NCBI GenBank assembly: GCA_002163155.1
Contig: MAAO01000005.1
Coordinates: 62,001 to 126,000 of the forward strand
DNA: 64,000 nt
Source of the DNA: Halobacteriovorax marinus
GTDB lineage: Bacteria; Bdellovibrionota; Bacteriovoracia; Bacteriovoracales; Bacteriovoracaceae
Reading direction: 5' to 3'
Position 1 is the first letter of the stretch. The number at the start of each line of letters is the position of its first letter. The position numbers and the translations under genes were made by a program. Under the pieces are notes generated by a model that saw only the letters and a list, made by a program, of their open reading frames with translations, was not told where the DNA came from and did no database searches. Positions 36,201-44,835 of the stretch are shown one piece after another.

Positions 36201-38146
36201 CTAGTTCGGATGAAGATTCTTTTGGTCTCTCTGCAAAAGTTCTAGGTAGACCCTATGACTATAATGGAACGGGAGTTATCCCCAACCAAGTCTTATCAAA
36301 TGCCACTCAAGTAAATGTCTCGGCCATATGCCTTCCTGGGAAGAACGTAGAACCTCAGACACCTGAATTCCAAAACTATACTGTTCCCGATACAATGCAC
36401 TTTGGAGACAAAGTTAATAATCTAGGGATGACTAGAACTTCTCTCTCTTCAATTGAGCCAAGTTACTTAAGTTCATGCCCTACTTTTGATAGTTCAGGAA
36501 CATATGTTCAAAATTCATTAACTCTATCAACTACATTAAACGATGATGTTTTAATTACCAGCTTAGCTGGTTCACAAAATGTTTCAACAAATTCGCTGCT
36601 ACCATTTAATAATACAGGTCAACTTACACAAGACTTTGACCTAGGTTATGTAAATACAAAGATGCTACAACCAAATAGATGTCTAAGAGCTCCAGGAGCA
36701 ACTTGTCATACTAACTTTGAATGTGCGGCCAATAAGTTTATTACAGATAAAACAAAGTCTGTCTCTAATGGTCCTTCTATTGGAATGCTAAATGCAGAGC
36801 TTGAATTTTGGCAAAGTACCCTAGTTTGTTCGCAAGAGGTATCTAAAATTGACCCTGATTTTGATGCTAAAAATAATAGATGTTGTCGTCTAATGGGTAA
36901 TAAAATTATCATTTCAAATGAAATACACGATGATGTCTTATCTCCAGAGACCAGTAAGGTTCCTGGGATTGATATAGAGTTCACAAACGCGAGAAGATAT
37001 ACAGCAATCACCCCAGCTTACGCAAAAATGAAAGATACACCTTCAGAGTATCCTCAGCTTAAAGTTGGAGACAACGATAGATGTCCTCTAACAAGTTGTC
37101 CCGCTACTGAGCAAAGACCTTTAACAGAATTAATAAAGCAATATAATACTCTCAATGAAGTAGCGGCTAAAACTTGCTGTACAGGAAATTGGGTTAGAAA
37201 TTTTGACTCAAGTAATACTGGTGGTGGACATACATGGTCCCCTTCTAAAATGCAATTAGTCGATAAGACAAACTTTCAGTGTTTAAACTGGGCCGAATCA
37301 GTCATCTCTCCAGAAATGCCCTCGGCAAGTAACTTTAGCTGCTCTGGAACTGCTGAACCAGACGATCCTGCTTGTAACATGAGATCTATCTCAACTTCTG
37401 AGGCCAATATTTATCTTGCATGGTTTGCTAAGTTTGAATTAACAGGAATTGCTCAAGTGCCTATTGAAGGTAAAGCCGATACATCTTTAAGATGTTCAGT
37501 AACTCCTGGCAACTGGGCCGTCTCAGGAACTGCAGTCACAATTCCTGGCTACATTGGAGGGGGAACTCCCGCCTACGAATATGAAGGTGGTCACTACTCC
37601 GCAAATGATATGAGTAATTTTGATAGTAAGAAACAAGTTTTCTCTGACTCTGAATTTACTTGTTGTCAGCCAGTTGGAACACAAATGGTAGCGGGTGACG
37701 ATCCAGGTTTCTGTTGTTCAGGAAATATCAATCCAGACACTAATAAGTGTGCCCTTAAGAACTACACTAACCTCTCTGTTTACTTTAATAAATATGTCTC
37801 ATCAGAGGCGAAAGACCTATCAGAGAGCTTAATTGATCCTGAAACAGGTTATATAAAGAACGCATCAACTGTACAACAACTCGCCTGCGCTAAAGAAGCC
37901 TGTGCCTCTGGTTTTGTAGGTTATGGAATTGCTCACACAGATTTAAAAGTACCAGGTCATGAAGCAAGTGATAAACAAGTAAAACGTTTTATTGATGGTG
38001 ATGATTTAAGTAATGACTTCAGTGGTAAGGCCAAGATCTTCAATGAAGGGTTAAGATGGAATAACCAAGTTTACTGTGTTCCACAGGAACTTGCCCAGTC
38101 TAGTGGAGACGTCCTGCAAATCTTTAACTGCGGAACAAATCCTTAG
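33239..38146 (+). CDS. Giant cysteine-rich predicted lipoprotein (1635 residues)
   Basis: A signal peptide ends in the lipobox LASC (Cys25), followed by a low-complexity Ser/Gly/Lys linker (about 27-50). The remainder is strand-rich, rich in Thr, Ser, Asn and Tyr, with dozens of cysteines often in pairs or short patterns (for example a CxxxxC spacing followed by DCCVSGQC near residue 240, and CDTDRDCAAK near 860). It shows no catalytic motif I can name and no transmembrane helix after the signal. It is probably a lipid-anchored surface or periplasmic protein held by many disulfides. The gene has a long upstream gap with promoter room and ends by overlapping uppP on the other strand. Role in cell-surface contact is a guess. 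Confidence 0.8.
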   Translation: MKQNGIWYNLKLLMVMSFLVTLASCVESGSGNKKKSSASSSSSSGGSSDVPETPTFESSLNFFQEGSTQSTSGITIPVSFNDRFYLRGKQIDFYISNGNTTSSKCLVFSYTSGTTSYLVATATPQYFYNFSTNTQEYYYLISPGDEVKNKTFCQTPGVQATLSAQNPTYNITYSLLSVCPTCSSGLFNSSTTTLYSDAGNEVTDADVNQLSLTFSNTISNPGSPGIICTSSAVCKTQGYDCCVSGQCVNDQSLKTGVDTSLSAYQDALAAISLDPTLYSSYPQYYNLCPIIITPEPTVPPITNPALTAQQRLEELYELYLCTTPQDGEVSYCTTTVENISNLSATVFTPVDDRNFNTYYSGTAAIPNHSIHTITYGGQVYFENDNFLLAGITIGPGGNLSGNDTLTDPQELTFGVTPTLADDTLKVTYKVDGSCRQVGTTLAKCDKYFVQGQNLGKASDHYPASQIFNLPYYADASKTISVTVDDAIVQNGADWTANNSAPSYVEFQSSFQVFDTQIIKITFYVDTTVHAIIDSKLIAQQEIAIKCDCPDLTCSLKPVYVGNSLIASDFVCEYPQPNLPPAPLQQTVLLSSKTVPMRFYDNDNGVEHQNVNLTTPVQEGLAFEYTSGDLTKPNNVASDIGFNEINGSISGQPGAATEAKEVVIVKGKTYDIFVNTGTFSSCFYCGTDYFSNLAKIFPSNFIFKGGGYFPHPSSTDVTTSEMRSHDLIFGRACFVPATMLPFSHVAKANRQDQRKDRMSLQHFYFANGYQRDWFGFDYGSVIGSFDGVTWFSVGNQRRIKAVTNRLYLAINAYYGDQTIENSFSIDVNEASTTPNSGAFVQLDYDSDGAQCQKYHSCDTDRDCAAKLGWEYSCASVSSLQSAWPVFDQNGKEIPGQSKFLRLISMNGGSSGPSKRCVYRGRGAACLANFNTISNPSDTFNQTDDAKLFSCASNSYCQAFNSPGKVPAFNTKISRYAKSIKTLIAQGTLSSSDEDSFGLSAKVLGRPYDYNGTGVIPNQVLSNATQVNVSAICLPGKNVEPQTPEFQNYTVPDTMHFGDKVNNLGMTRTSLSSIEPSYLSSCPTFDSSGTYVQNSLTLSTTLNDDVLITSLAGSQNVSTNSLLPFNNTGQLTQDFDLGYVNTKMLQPNRCLRAPGATCHTNFECAANKFITDKTKSVSNGPSIGMLNAELEFWQSTLVCSQEVSKIDPDFDAKNNRCCRLMGNKIIISNEIHDDVLSPETSKVPGIDIEFTNARRYTAITPAYAKMKDTPSEYPQLKVGDNDRCPLTSCPATEQRPLTELIKQYNTLNEVAAKTCCTGNWVRNFDSSNTGGGHTWSPSKMQLVDKTNFQCLNWAESVISPEMPSASNFSCSGTAEPDDPACNMRSISTSEANIYLAWFAKFELTGIAQVPIEGKADTSLRCSVTPGNWAVSGTAVTIPGYIGGGTPAYEYEGGHYSANDMSNFDSKKQVFSDSEFTCCQPVGTQMVAGDDPGFCCSGNINPDTNKCALKNYTNLSVYFNKYVSSEAKDLSESLIDPETGYIKNASTVQQLACAKEACASGFVGYGIAHTDLKVPGHEASDKQVKRFIDGDDLSNDFSGKAKIFNEGLRWNNQVYCVPQELAQSSGDVLQIFNCGTNP

Positions 38147-38949
38147 AGAGTTAAATAAATAGTCACACCTAGAAGTACTCGGTAAATAGCAAAAGGCACG
38201 AGCCCAATTCTCTTAATAAATTTCAAAAAGAAATGAATCGTTATAATCCCCACGATAAAGCTCACCAGTATCCCAAATAAGCAACTTCCCACATCAAAGG
38301 CTTCACTTCCCTTCATTAGTTCAGGTAACTTTAAAAGGGCCCCTCCTAGTATTAAAGGAAGAGACAAGAGAAAGGAAAACTTAGAAGCTTCTTCTCTCGA
38401 GAGCCCAAGAAATCTTGAAATAGTAAGTGTAATTCCCGAGCGTGAAACACCGGGAAAGAGCGCGAATGATTGAAAAAATCCTATAAGAAAGGCCTTCTTC
38501 CACTGTCCTTTCGTATTCATAACTTCAAAGGAAGATTGCTTAAACTTTGCATCCGCAATCCACATAATAAGTCCAAATACAATGAGATTGATAGCAATGA
38601 GATTGGAGCTTCTGCCATTAGTCTCGGCAAAACCTTTTATACTTAAGGCCACCACTCCTGTAGTAAAAGTCGCAATCACCATATATAAGGCATTTAATCT
38701 CTTAGCACTGAGAGCTTCTCTCTTAATCACTAGAAAGAGAGCTTCCTTAATTATTGTTATGACTTCTTTATGAAAATAACAAATTATTGCAAGGGCCGTC
38801 CCTACATGCATTGCCAAATCAAAAGCAAGACCTGGATCCTGTATAGTGAGTAGTTTGGGAAGAAGTGCGAGATGGCCACTACTTGATACAGGAAGGAACT
38901 CTGTTAATCCCTGAATTAAACCATAAATGGAAGATGTGAAATAGTTCAT
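38143..38949 (-). CDS. uppP: Undecaprenyl-diphosphatase UppP/BacA
   Basis: A 268-residue, multi-helix protein. The two catalytic motifs are visible: GLTEFLPVSSSGHL (about 13-27) with the Glu and the P-V-S-S-S-G stretch, and PGVSRSGIT (about 163-171). UppP removes phosphate from undecaprenyl diphosphate to recycle the lipid carrier of cell wall synthesis. It overlaps the upstream RDD-like gene by 4 bases and the convergent giant lipoprotein by 4. Confidence 0.95.
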   Translation of the reverse strand: MNYFTSSIYGLIQGLTEFLPVSSSGHLALLPKLLTIQDPGLAFDLAMHVGTALAIICYFHKEVITIIKEALFLVIKREALSAKRLNALYMVIATFTTGVVALSIKGFAETNGRSSNLIAINLIVFGLIMWIADAKFKQSSFEVMNTKGQWKKAFLIGFFQSFALFPGVSRSGITLTISRFLGLSREEASKFSFLLSLPLILGGALLKLPELMKGSEAFDVGSCLFGILVSFIVGIITIHFFLKFIKRIGLVPFAIYRVLLGVTIYLTL

Positions 38950-40586
38950 TTAGTGATCTCAAAAAATGGTTTATTATTGGCGACAAGCGCTTCTTTTAAA
39001 TTGCTAATAAGACGAGTGAACTTTTGACTATAGCGGTCTTCAGTTAGTGCAGACTTTCTGTATTTAATAAGAAGAAGAAGTCGATTACTAGTTGCGATTA
39101 GAGAATCTTTTAAAAGAGTGTCATCATTCTTCATAGCAATGACTGAGAGATCAAATAAGTAATTAAAAGAGAATTTCTCAAGAGATCTGATAAATGGAGT
39201 ACCTAGACCTTTTATTGTAAAATAGTCTAATAGAGTAAAAGCGTTAAACCTTTCATACTTAAGAGGAGGAGAAAAAACCTTACTGTAATCGAAGAACCAC
39301 TGACTAGAGCTTAGAAACTTCTTTTTAAAATTATTTCTAGTGAAGGCATCTTTACGAGACTTGCCCCAGTTCATTTCTAAAACAACAGAGTTTAAAGTCT
39401 CCACTGGTATGTAAGTTTCAGTCATTCCCTTATTCAAATTCTCAAGCTCAGAGAAAGTTTGCTTAAATCTAAGAAAGTTGTAATTTCCAAGTTTAACAAT
39501 ATCAACTTCTGGTTCCACGTCCGAATCCACAAGAGAGAGCAATAGGTTTCTGATTTTAATATGACCTGAAATAAATGGTCCATTACTTATGACATGAGAA
39601 AAGAGATTCTTAAAAGAGATCTCGAAGGAGGATTGGATTAATCCTCGTAACTCTACCCTAGCAATTGGATTCAAGAGTTTTTGATCACCAAACTTATTCT
39701 TATACTTCTTAATTCCATAGAAATCTCTAGGACGTTTTAAAATTTTACTAAGCTCGGGATAGAAATTAGAAAACAGAGGATTGTACTCACTGGCAATAAC
39801 AATTATTTTTCTAAGAGACAGCCTTTGTCTAAGTTTTAAATCTCCCTGAACTCTCCTGTGCTCATCGTGAATAACCAGATAGGGACGAATTCTTAACTTA
39901 TTCTTCTCTCTAGTTATTTCAAAAGAGGGAACCAGAAGTAGATGACTCTCTTTGATTGAACTAAAAGAGCTCATTTTAAAATTTTCACTTGGGTAGTGAG
40001 TAAACTTTGAGAAGTCAGTTCTATTATCAATGGGTTCGAGTTTCTCTTTAGAGAAAGAAATTTTAATTCCATCGATAAAAGTGAGATTCTGAAGCAGCGG
40101 TGAACTAAGAGAGAGTATTAAACAGAAGGGAATAAAGATTAAACTAACCGGATAAATAAAAAGACTTGGCTTAAACGTTAACTCGGTCACTGAAATATAT
40201 TCTTTCAACGTCTTCTTTGAACGCAGAAGCATTGGCAAGTCAGCTAAACTCAAAGGAATGGCCAGCTCTAAAACACATCTAAGTCCTCCACCTACTCTGG
40301 CCCACAGAAATGAACTTGTAGACTTAAGACCCAGTAAACTTTGCGAAAGAGAACGACCGAGTAATAAAGTCCAGTAGAAGCGAAATATTATCGTGAGTAA
40401 GAAAATGGCGACTGTATCTGCAATGAAGTTGGCCGTAAGAACCGAAACTCCATAGTTTTTGATTTGAAAAGAAATCTCATTGTGGAAGTTTACAAATCCA
40501 TCAAAGGATAGAAGATAATGAAAAATCACGGTTGATAGACAAAAGTCACTTAACCATGCAATCAAGCGAATTAATAAGACACTCAT
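38946..40586 (-). CDS. Membrane protein with RDD-like N-terminal domain, hypothetical
   Basis: A 546-residue protein. The first 180 residues hold about four hydrophobic helices, with RLIAWLSDFCLS at the start and GRSLSQSLLGLK after the second helix, resembling an RDD domain (Arg-Asp-Asp helix module). The remaining 360 residues are soluble, basic and rich in Lys, Phe and Leu, with no known motif. It sits 4 bases upstream of uppP on the same strand, with overlapping stop and start, so it is probably translated with uppP. A role linked to envelope lipid carrier recycling is conceivable only from position. Confidence 0.65.
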   Translation of the reverse strand: MSVLLIRLIAWLSDFCLSTVIFHYLLSFDGFVNFHNEISFQIKNYGVSVLTANFIADTVAIFLLTIIFRFYWTLLLGRSLSQSLLGLKSTSSFLWARVGGGLRCVLELAIPLSLADLPMLLRSKKTLKEYISVTELTFKPSLFIYPVSLIFIPFCLILSLSSPLLQNLTFIDGIKISFSKEKLEPIDNRTDFSKFTHYPSENFKMSSFSSIKESHLLLVPSFEITREKNKLRIRPYLVIHDEHRRVQGDLKLRQRLSLRKIIVIASEYNPLFSNFYPELSKILKRPRDFYGIKKYKNKFGDQKLLNPIARVELRGLIQSSFEISFKNLFSHVISNGPFISGHIKIRNLLLSLVDSDVEPEVDIVKLGNYNFLRFKQTFSELENLNKGMTETYIPVETLNSVVLEMNWGKSRKDAFTRNNFKKKFLSSSQWFFDYSKVFSPPLKYERFNAFTLLDYFTIKGLGTPFIRSLEKFSFNYLFDLSVIAMKNDDTLLKDSLIATSNRLLLLIKYRKSALTEDRYSQKFTRLISNLKEALVANNKPFFEITK

Positions 40587-40879
40587 AGTTTCAAATACTT
40601 ACCCAAGACTAGACAAAATAATCTAACACGTTGAAATGACGGCTTAATACAGGAAATTCCACATAATGTGGGCGAATGGCCCAAAAAACTCAAAAGTGAC
40701 GAATTTCGCTTCACCGCCGGAAGTTACTAAAATTACTAACACTATTCTACAGGTTTTGGTCCTAAAGCCAAGTTTATTACTCAATTGAGTTCTTCTCTTG
40801 GTCACGGCGCATTAACACCCTAAAATAGTAAGTAGAAACTTAAATATTTTTACTAAACACCCGATAAGCTAGTGAATAT
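40587..40879. other. 293-bp gene-free divergent region with two dyads
   Basis: Two inverted repeats stand out: CCACATAATGTGG (40659-40671), a perfect dyad, and an imperfect one, GTGACGAATTTCGCTTCAC (40696-40714). Both lie between the divergent RDD-like gene and the 1313-residue exported protein gene. They are candidate operators. I could not fix a promoter with confidence, and I saw no RNA gene. Confidence 0.45.
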
Positions 40880-43800
40880 ATGTCTTTAAGAATCAACACT
40901 AAAGGGAATAAAGAGATGATGACGGTTAATAAAAAACTACAATCAAAGAAAAGAAGTTCACTAAGACGGGCGTCAGCTACTGTTTCAATATTTGCACTTC
41001 TCTATTCTCCTTTAGGCTTTGCTCAAAAAGAAAAGAGCTGGGTTGATTATGGTTCAGACATCATGGATTCAGCACTCATGCAGATGCAACAATCTATGCA
41101 ACAGACAATGGGCTCACAGCAATTGGCCGCACAAATGTCTGCTCTACAACCACAAGTGATTCCCTCAAAATATTTTCCTCATTGTAAAATCTCACAAGCA
41201 AGATCTTCTTTTCCAGAAGGAATTTGCCAAGGAAATATATCTTCACCACAAGAATTAATGTCTATTCAGTCTTATAAACAAATTGGTCAAACATACACTA
41301 GTATGTATGAACAACTTCTTTCCCCTGCACAGAATTCAAAATTTCCAGTGGGTCTTCAATGTTTAGAAGATGCTAAGCAAGGAATGGTGACAAGTTTAAA
41401 AGATAGACTAAATTCTCTACAAGCTCTTATGGATAAAATTTCTAAAGAGTCACAATTCTTTAAAGAACAAAATAAGAAATTATTAACTGATATGGAAGAT
41501 GTCCATAAAGAACTCTTTGGTGGAGCAAGTGGAGACATTGACGCTAGAACAAAAGACTTCTCTGAATTCTTCTCACCTGCTTGTCAAAATATAATTGGAA
41601 CAGACAATTTAGCAAAGGCTTCAAAAGCTGGACTCAATGGAATAAAAGTTGGATTAACCGCCACGACTAAAAAGGCCGGCGACTTTCAATCGAATCGTGC
41701 AAATATTGAAACTGATTTAAATAAACAAATTCAAAAAATTAAAAACCAAATTCAAACTCAAGGTATCGAGCAATGGCGTCAAGATGTGGCCTCAGGAGAC
41801 AACTCGATAAATGGAGCTGATCTTGCGAGAATGGGTGTTGCTAAGCCAGTAGTTGGTATTATCAGTACTGAAATCTCAAGAATGAATAGCAAAGTGAATA
41901 GAATTCAAAAAGAGCTTAGAAAAATTGATCCTTCATATGAAATCCCGCCAATGGATTCAAACTTCAGTACAGACTTTGCTGAATTTTCAAATGGAGCTGA
42001 AAACTTCTTTAAAAAGAAATACATTAACGAATGTGTGACTATGGCCGACAAAGGTGTCGCTATTTCACCAGAGAGAATTTTAAGTTCTCTTCGAATTGGT
42101 GGCAGTGGAGATAGGTCTATTGCTTTAAATAACTATAGAACGGCATTATCAAATATCTTAAATTCAGATTCTTTCATTGAAGATAAGATGATGAGAATTA
42201 AGCAGTTAGATCAGCAATATGCCAGTTCTGACGTCTCAATCTCTTACAAAAATAGTGGAGCACAAACAGTTGTGACAACTCCCTACGGTCTCTTTCAAGA
42301 AACGGTTTCTCAGTGTGAGACTAAGTTTGATCAAGATGACACTTTCTCTCCAGGACAATCTGGACAAGTTTCACAAAAGAAGAAAATCAAAAGAGCTAAG
42401 ACTTATATGAACGAGCTCAAAGAACTTGAAGCTACTTTCTCAGCGGCCATTGGTAATCAAATTTATGATTCAATTATCAACTGTTCTGGAAGATCTGAAA
42501 ATACAAATACTTGTTCTGACTCTGGAGTCTTTGAACAAGGTTCAGATGCCTTTTGTGTGAAACATGCTGCTAGTTGTTCTGACAAAGTAAAAACTTGTTA
42601 CGCTAAAGCGACTGCTCTTGTTGAAGATAGAAAATCAAAAGTAAAAAGCATGCAAGCAACTTATAACAAGAACGTAACTGCTCTTGTTGCTAGAGAAGAA
42701 GCTTACCTTAAGCAAGTTAAAGCTCAGGTACTAGCTGACGCTGATTACCTTAAGAAATATTTCCCAGGTGCTAACTTCAGCTACCCAGAAGGGCTATTTA
42801 TTAAAATGCCAGAAACTGCGGAAAGTGAATTTGGAGTTGATCTTCTTGGTGGTGGATCACTTGATTTTATGAAAGATCTTCCTAATCAAATTGGAAAACT
42901 TAAAGATACTCTTGAAGAACAATCAGGAGAAATCACAGGTGTTATTGATGATTACATCGGTAATCAAAAACAAGCAATGGACACTCAAAAAGCAAAATGG
43001 GAAGGTCTAGCGCAAAGCTGTGCAGGTGTAGAGAATGGATACAGACAAGCTGTAGCTCAAGGGAACGCCGAACAACAACAAGCTCAACAACAGAAGATGG
43101 GAGAAGTTGGAGAATTCTGTAATAGATTCGGACAACTTGGTAACTCTAACCCAGCTGCTGGTTGTGGTGAAGGATCAAACTCAGCTGCGTCTTTATATGA
43201 AGATATGGCCGGAGTCTCCACTCACCTCTCTAACGATACTGAATTAGCTCTTAGTGACTACAATAATCTCTGTGCAAGATCACAAAGTGAAAGAGAAGCT
43301 GGTACCGAAGACGATGACAATAAGTTCAAGCCTTCTAGCTTAGCAAAACTTTGTAGAAGTGGTGATTCAGACGATGCTAGATCAAAAATGATAAAAGAGC
43401 TCATGAGTAATATTCCTCCAGAGCTTGCTAAAGAAAAATCTAACATTAAGAAGTACCTTGAAGGTAACGGCAAACTAAGCAAGAAAGTCACTAAATCTGA
43501 TTTTGCCGACACTCTTAAAGAGTATAAGAAAATTACTGACTCTGATGAAAGGCCTTATAAGTCAAAAGAAGAAATTCTTAAAAGCCTTACTCAAGGGAAG
43601 AAGACTAAGGGTAGACAAACTGATGTGGATGATGCCAAAGAAAAGCTTTCTAAGTTGGAAGCTAAAAAAGATGATAGTGGCGAAGGTGAAAGTCTTGCTC
43701 TTGAAAAAGCAAAGAGTGAACTAGAATCTGCAATAGAAGCAAATGGGATTGCTCACTCTGAAAAAATGTCGAAAGAGACAGAGAAGATCAATACCAAGAT

Positions 43801-44821
43801 CACTAATGCAGAAGCAAAGGTATTGAAGGTGGAGGGCAATAGTTCAAGTCGAAAACCTGAAATATTAAAGTTGAGATCTTTAAGAGACGCAGCAAGAACA
43901 GCACGTGACACTCTTCAATCAGAGGCGATTAACGCTCCTAACAATCAAGGTGTTGAAAGAGATAATTTAGAAAATTCCGTTAGTTCAGCTAAAAGAGAAT
44001 TGGAAATTCAAGAGAGTAAATATTTTAATAGTGACGAAATAGTAAAGGCCAAAAAGACATTATTGACAGCGGAACAGGCCCTTAAAACACATGACAACAC
44101 AAAGGAAGGATCTAATAAATCCTTAGAAAGAAGATTAAAGTTTGCTGAAAATAAATTTGAAGAAATACAAGATGAGCTTCAAGAAGCGGAGCAATCTGAT
44201 TTATCTACATCTAAACAACACAGAGATGATCTTGCGAAAGCAAATGAAGGGGTAGCTTCAGCGAAACAGGAACTAGAGGCATTAAAAACTAAAAAAGCAC
44301 CTGAATCTTCTGAACTAAAAGATGCAAGAAAGAAATTAGCAGCAGCAGAAACAGGAAAAGGTTCTACAGAACTTGATAAAAAAATTGCGGAAGCTAGAAC
44401 AGAATTGAAAACTGCAGAAAAAGAATTAAAAAGTGCAAAAGAAGACGAACCACTCGACTCTGATGAATTATCTAAACACTTAGTTGATGTTAAAAAAGGT
44501 GATTTCTGTGGAGCTTATATAAATAGCGTTGTAGTGGATGCTGCTAAGGCCTGTATGAAGTCTGAATCTTCAACTTGTTTTCAAGATGAATATGACGACA
44601 GAGAAAATAAAGAAACAAAAGAATTTAAAAGAATCGATCGCGCTATCGCTAGCCTAAGTGATGTATCACTAGACGGTGATTGGCAAAGAATCGGACAAAA
44701 AGTTGCGGACACTCAGTGTCAAGCAGCTAATGCCTCACAAAGAGGTGCAGAAAGTTATTTTCAACAGATGCAACAGCTCGGTGGAACCGACTTTTCTGGT
44801 CAAATGGGATTTGGCAAGTAG
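40880..44821 (+). CDS. Large exported coiled-coil protein (1313 residues), hypothetical
   Basis: Residues about 25-50 (RRASATVSIFALLYSPLGFA) form a signal peptide behind a long basic n-region. An in-frame ATG pair at 40916/40919 would shorten that n-region and is preceded by AAGGGAATAAAGAG, so the start is uncertain. The mature protein is Gln- and Met-rich at first, then has long charged helices. A repeated coiled-coil part runs about residues 850-1200 (Lys/Glu/Ala heptads with KSELESAIE-like repeats). Several cysteines lie in both halves. No family is recognised. It starts an operon with the metallopeptidase lipoprotein (14 bases on) and the basic anchored protein, all serving the envelope. 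Confidence 0.78.
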   Translation: MSLRINTKGNKEMMTVNKKLQSKKRSSLRRASATVSIFALLYSPLGFAQKEKSWVDYGSDIMDSALMQMQQSMQQTMGSQQLAAQMSALQPQVIPSKYFPHCKISQARSSFPEGICQGNISSPQELMSIQSYKQIGQTYTSMYEQLLSPAQNSKFPVGLQCLEDAKQGMVTSLKDRLNSLQALMDKISKESQFFKEQNKKLLTDMEDVHKELFGGASGDIDARTKDFSEFFSPACQNIIGTDNLAKASKAGLNGIKVGLTATTKKAGDFQSNRANIETDLNKQIQKIKNQIQTQGIEQWRQDVASGDNSINGADLARMGVAKPVVGIISTEISRMNSKVNRIQKELRKIDPSYEIPPMDSNFSTDFAEFSNGAENFFKKKYINECVTMADKGVAISPERILSSLRIGGSGDRSIALNNYRTALSNILNSDSFIEDKMMRIKQLDQQYASSDVSISYKNSGAQTVVTTPYGLFQETVSQCETKFDQDDTFSPGQSGQVSQKKKIKRAKTYMNELKELEATFSAAIGNQIYDSIINCSGRSENTNTCSDSGVFEQGSDAFCVKHAASCSDKVKTCYAKATALVEDRKSKVKSMQATYNKNVTALVAREEAYLKQVKAQVLADADYLKKYFPGANFSYPEGLFIKMPETAESEFGVDLLGGGSLDFMKDLPNQIGKLKDTLEEQSGEITGVIDDYIGNQKQAMDTQKAKWEGLAQSCAGVENGYRQAVAQGNAEQQQAQQQKMGEVGEFCNRFGQLGNSNPAAGCGEGSNSAASLYEDMAGVSTHLSNDTELALSDYNNLCARSQSEREAGTEDDDNKFKPSSLAKLCRSGDSDDARSKMIKELMSNIPPELAKEKSNIKKYLEGNGKLSKKVTKSDFADTLKEYKKITDSDERPYKSKEEILKSLTQGKKTKGRQTDVDDAKEKLSKLEAKKDDSGEGESLALEKAKSELESAIEANGIAHSEKMSKETEKINTKITNAEAKVLKVEGNSSSRKPEILKLRSLRDAARTARDTLQSEAINAPNNQGVERDNLENSVSSAKRELEIQESKYFNSDEIVKAKKTLLTAEQALKTHDNTKEGSNKSLERRLKFAENKFEEIQDELQEAEQSDLSTSKQHRDDLAKANEGVASAKQELEALKTKKAPESSELKDARKKLAAAETGKGSTELDKKIAEARTELKTAEKELKSAKEDEPLDSDELSKHLVDVKKGDFCGAYINSVVVDAAKACMKSESSTCFQDEYDDRENKETKEFKRIDRAIASLSDVSLDGDWQRIGQKVADTQCQAANASQRGAESYFQQMQQLGGTDFSGQMGFGK

Positions 44822-44835
44822 GACGTAAGTAAAAC

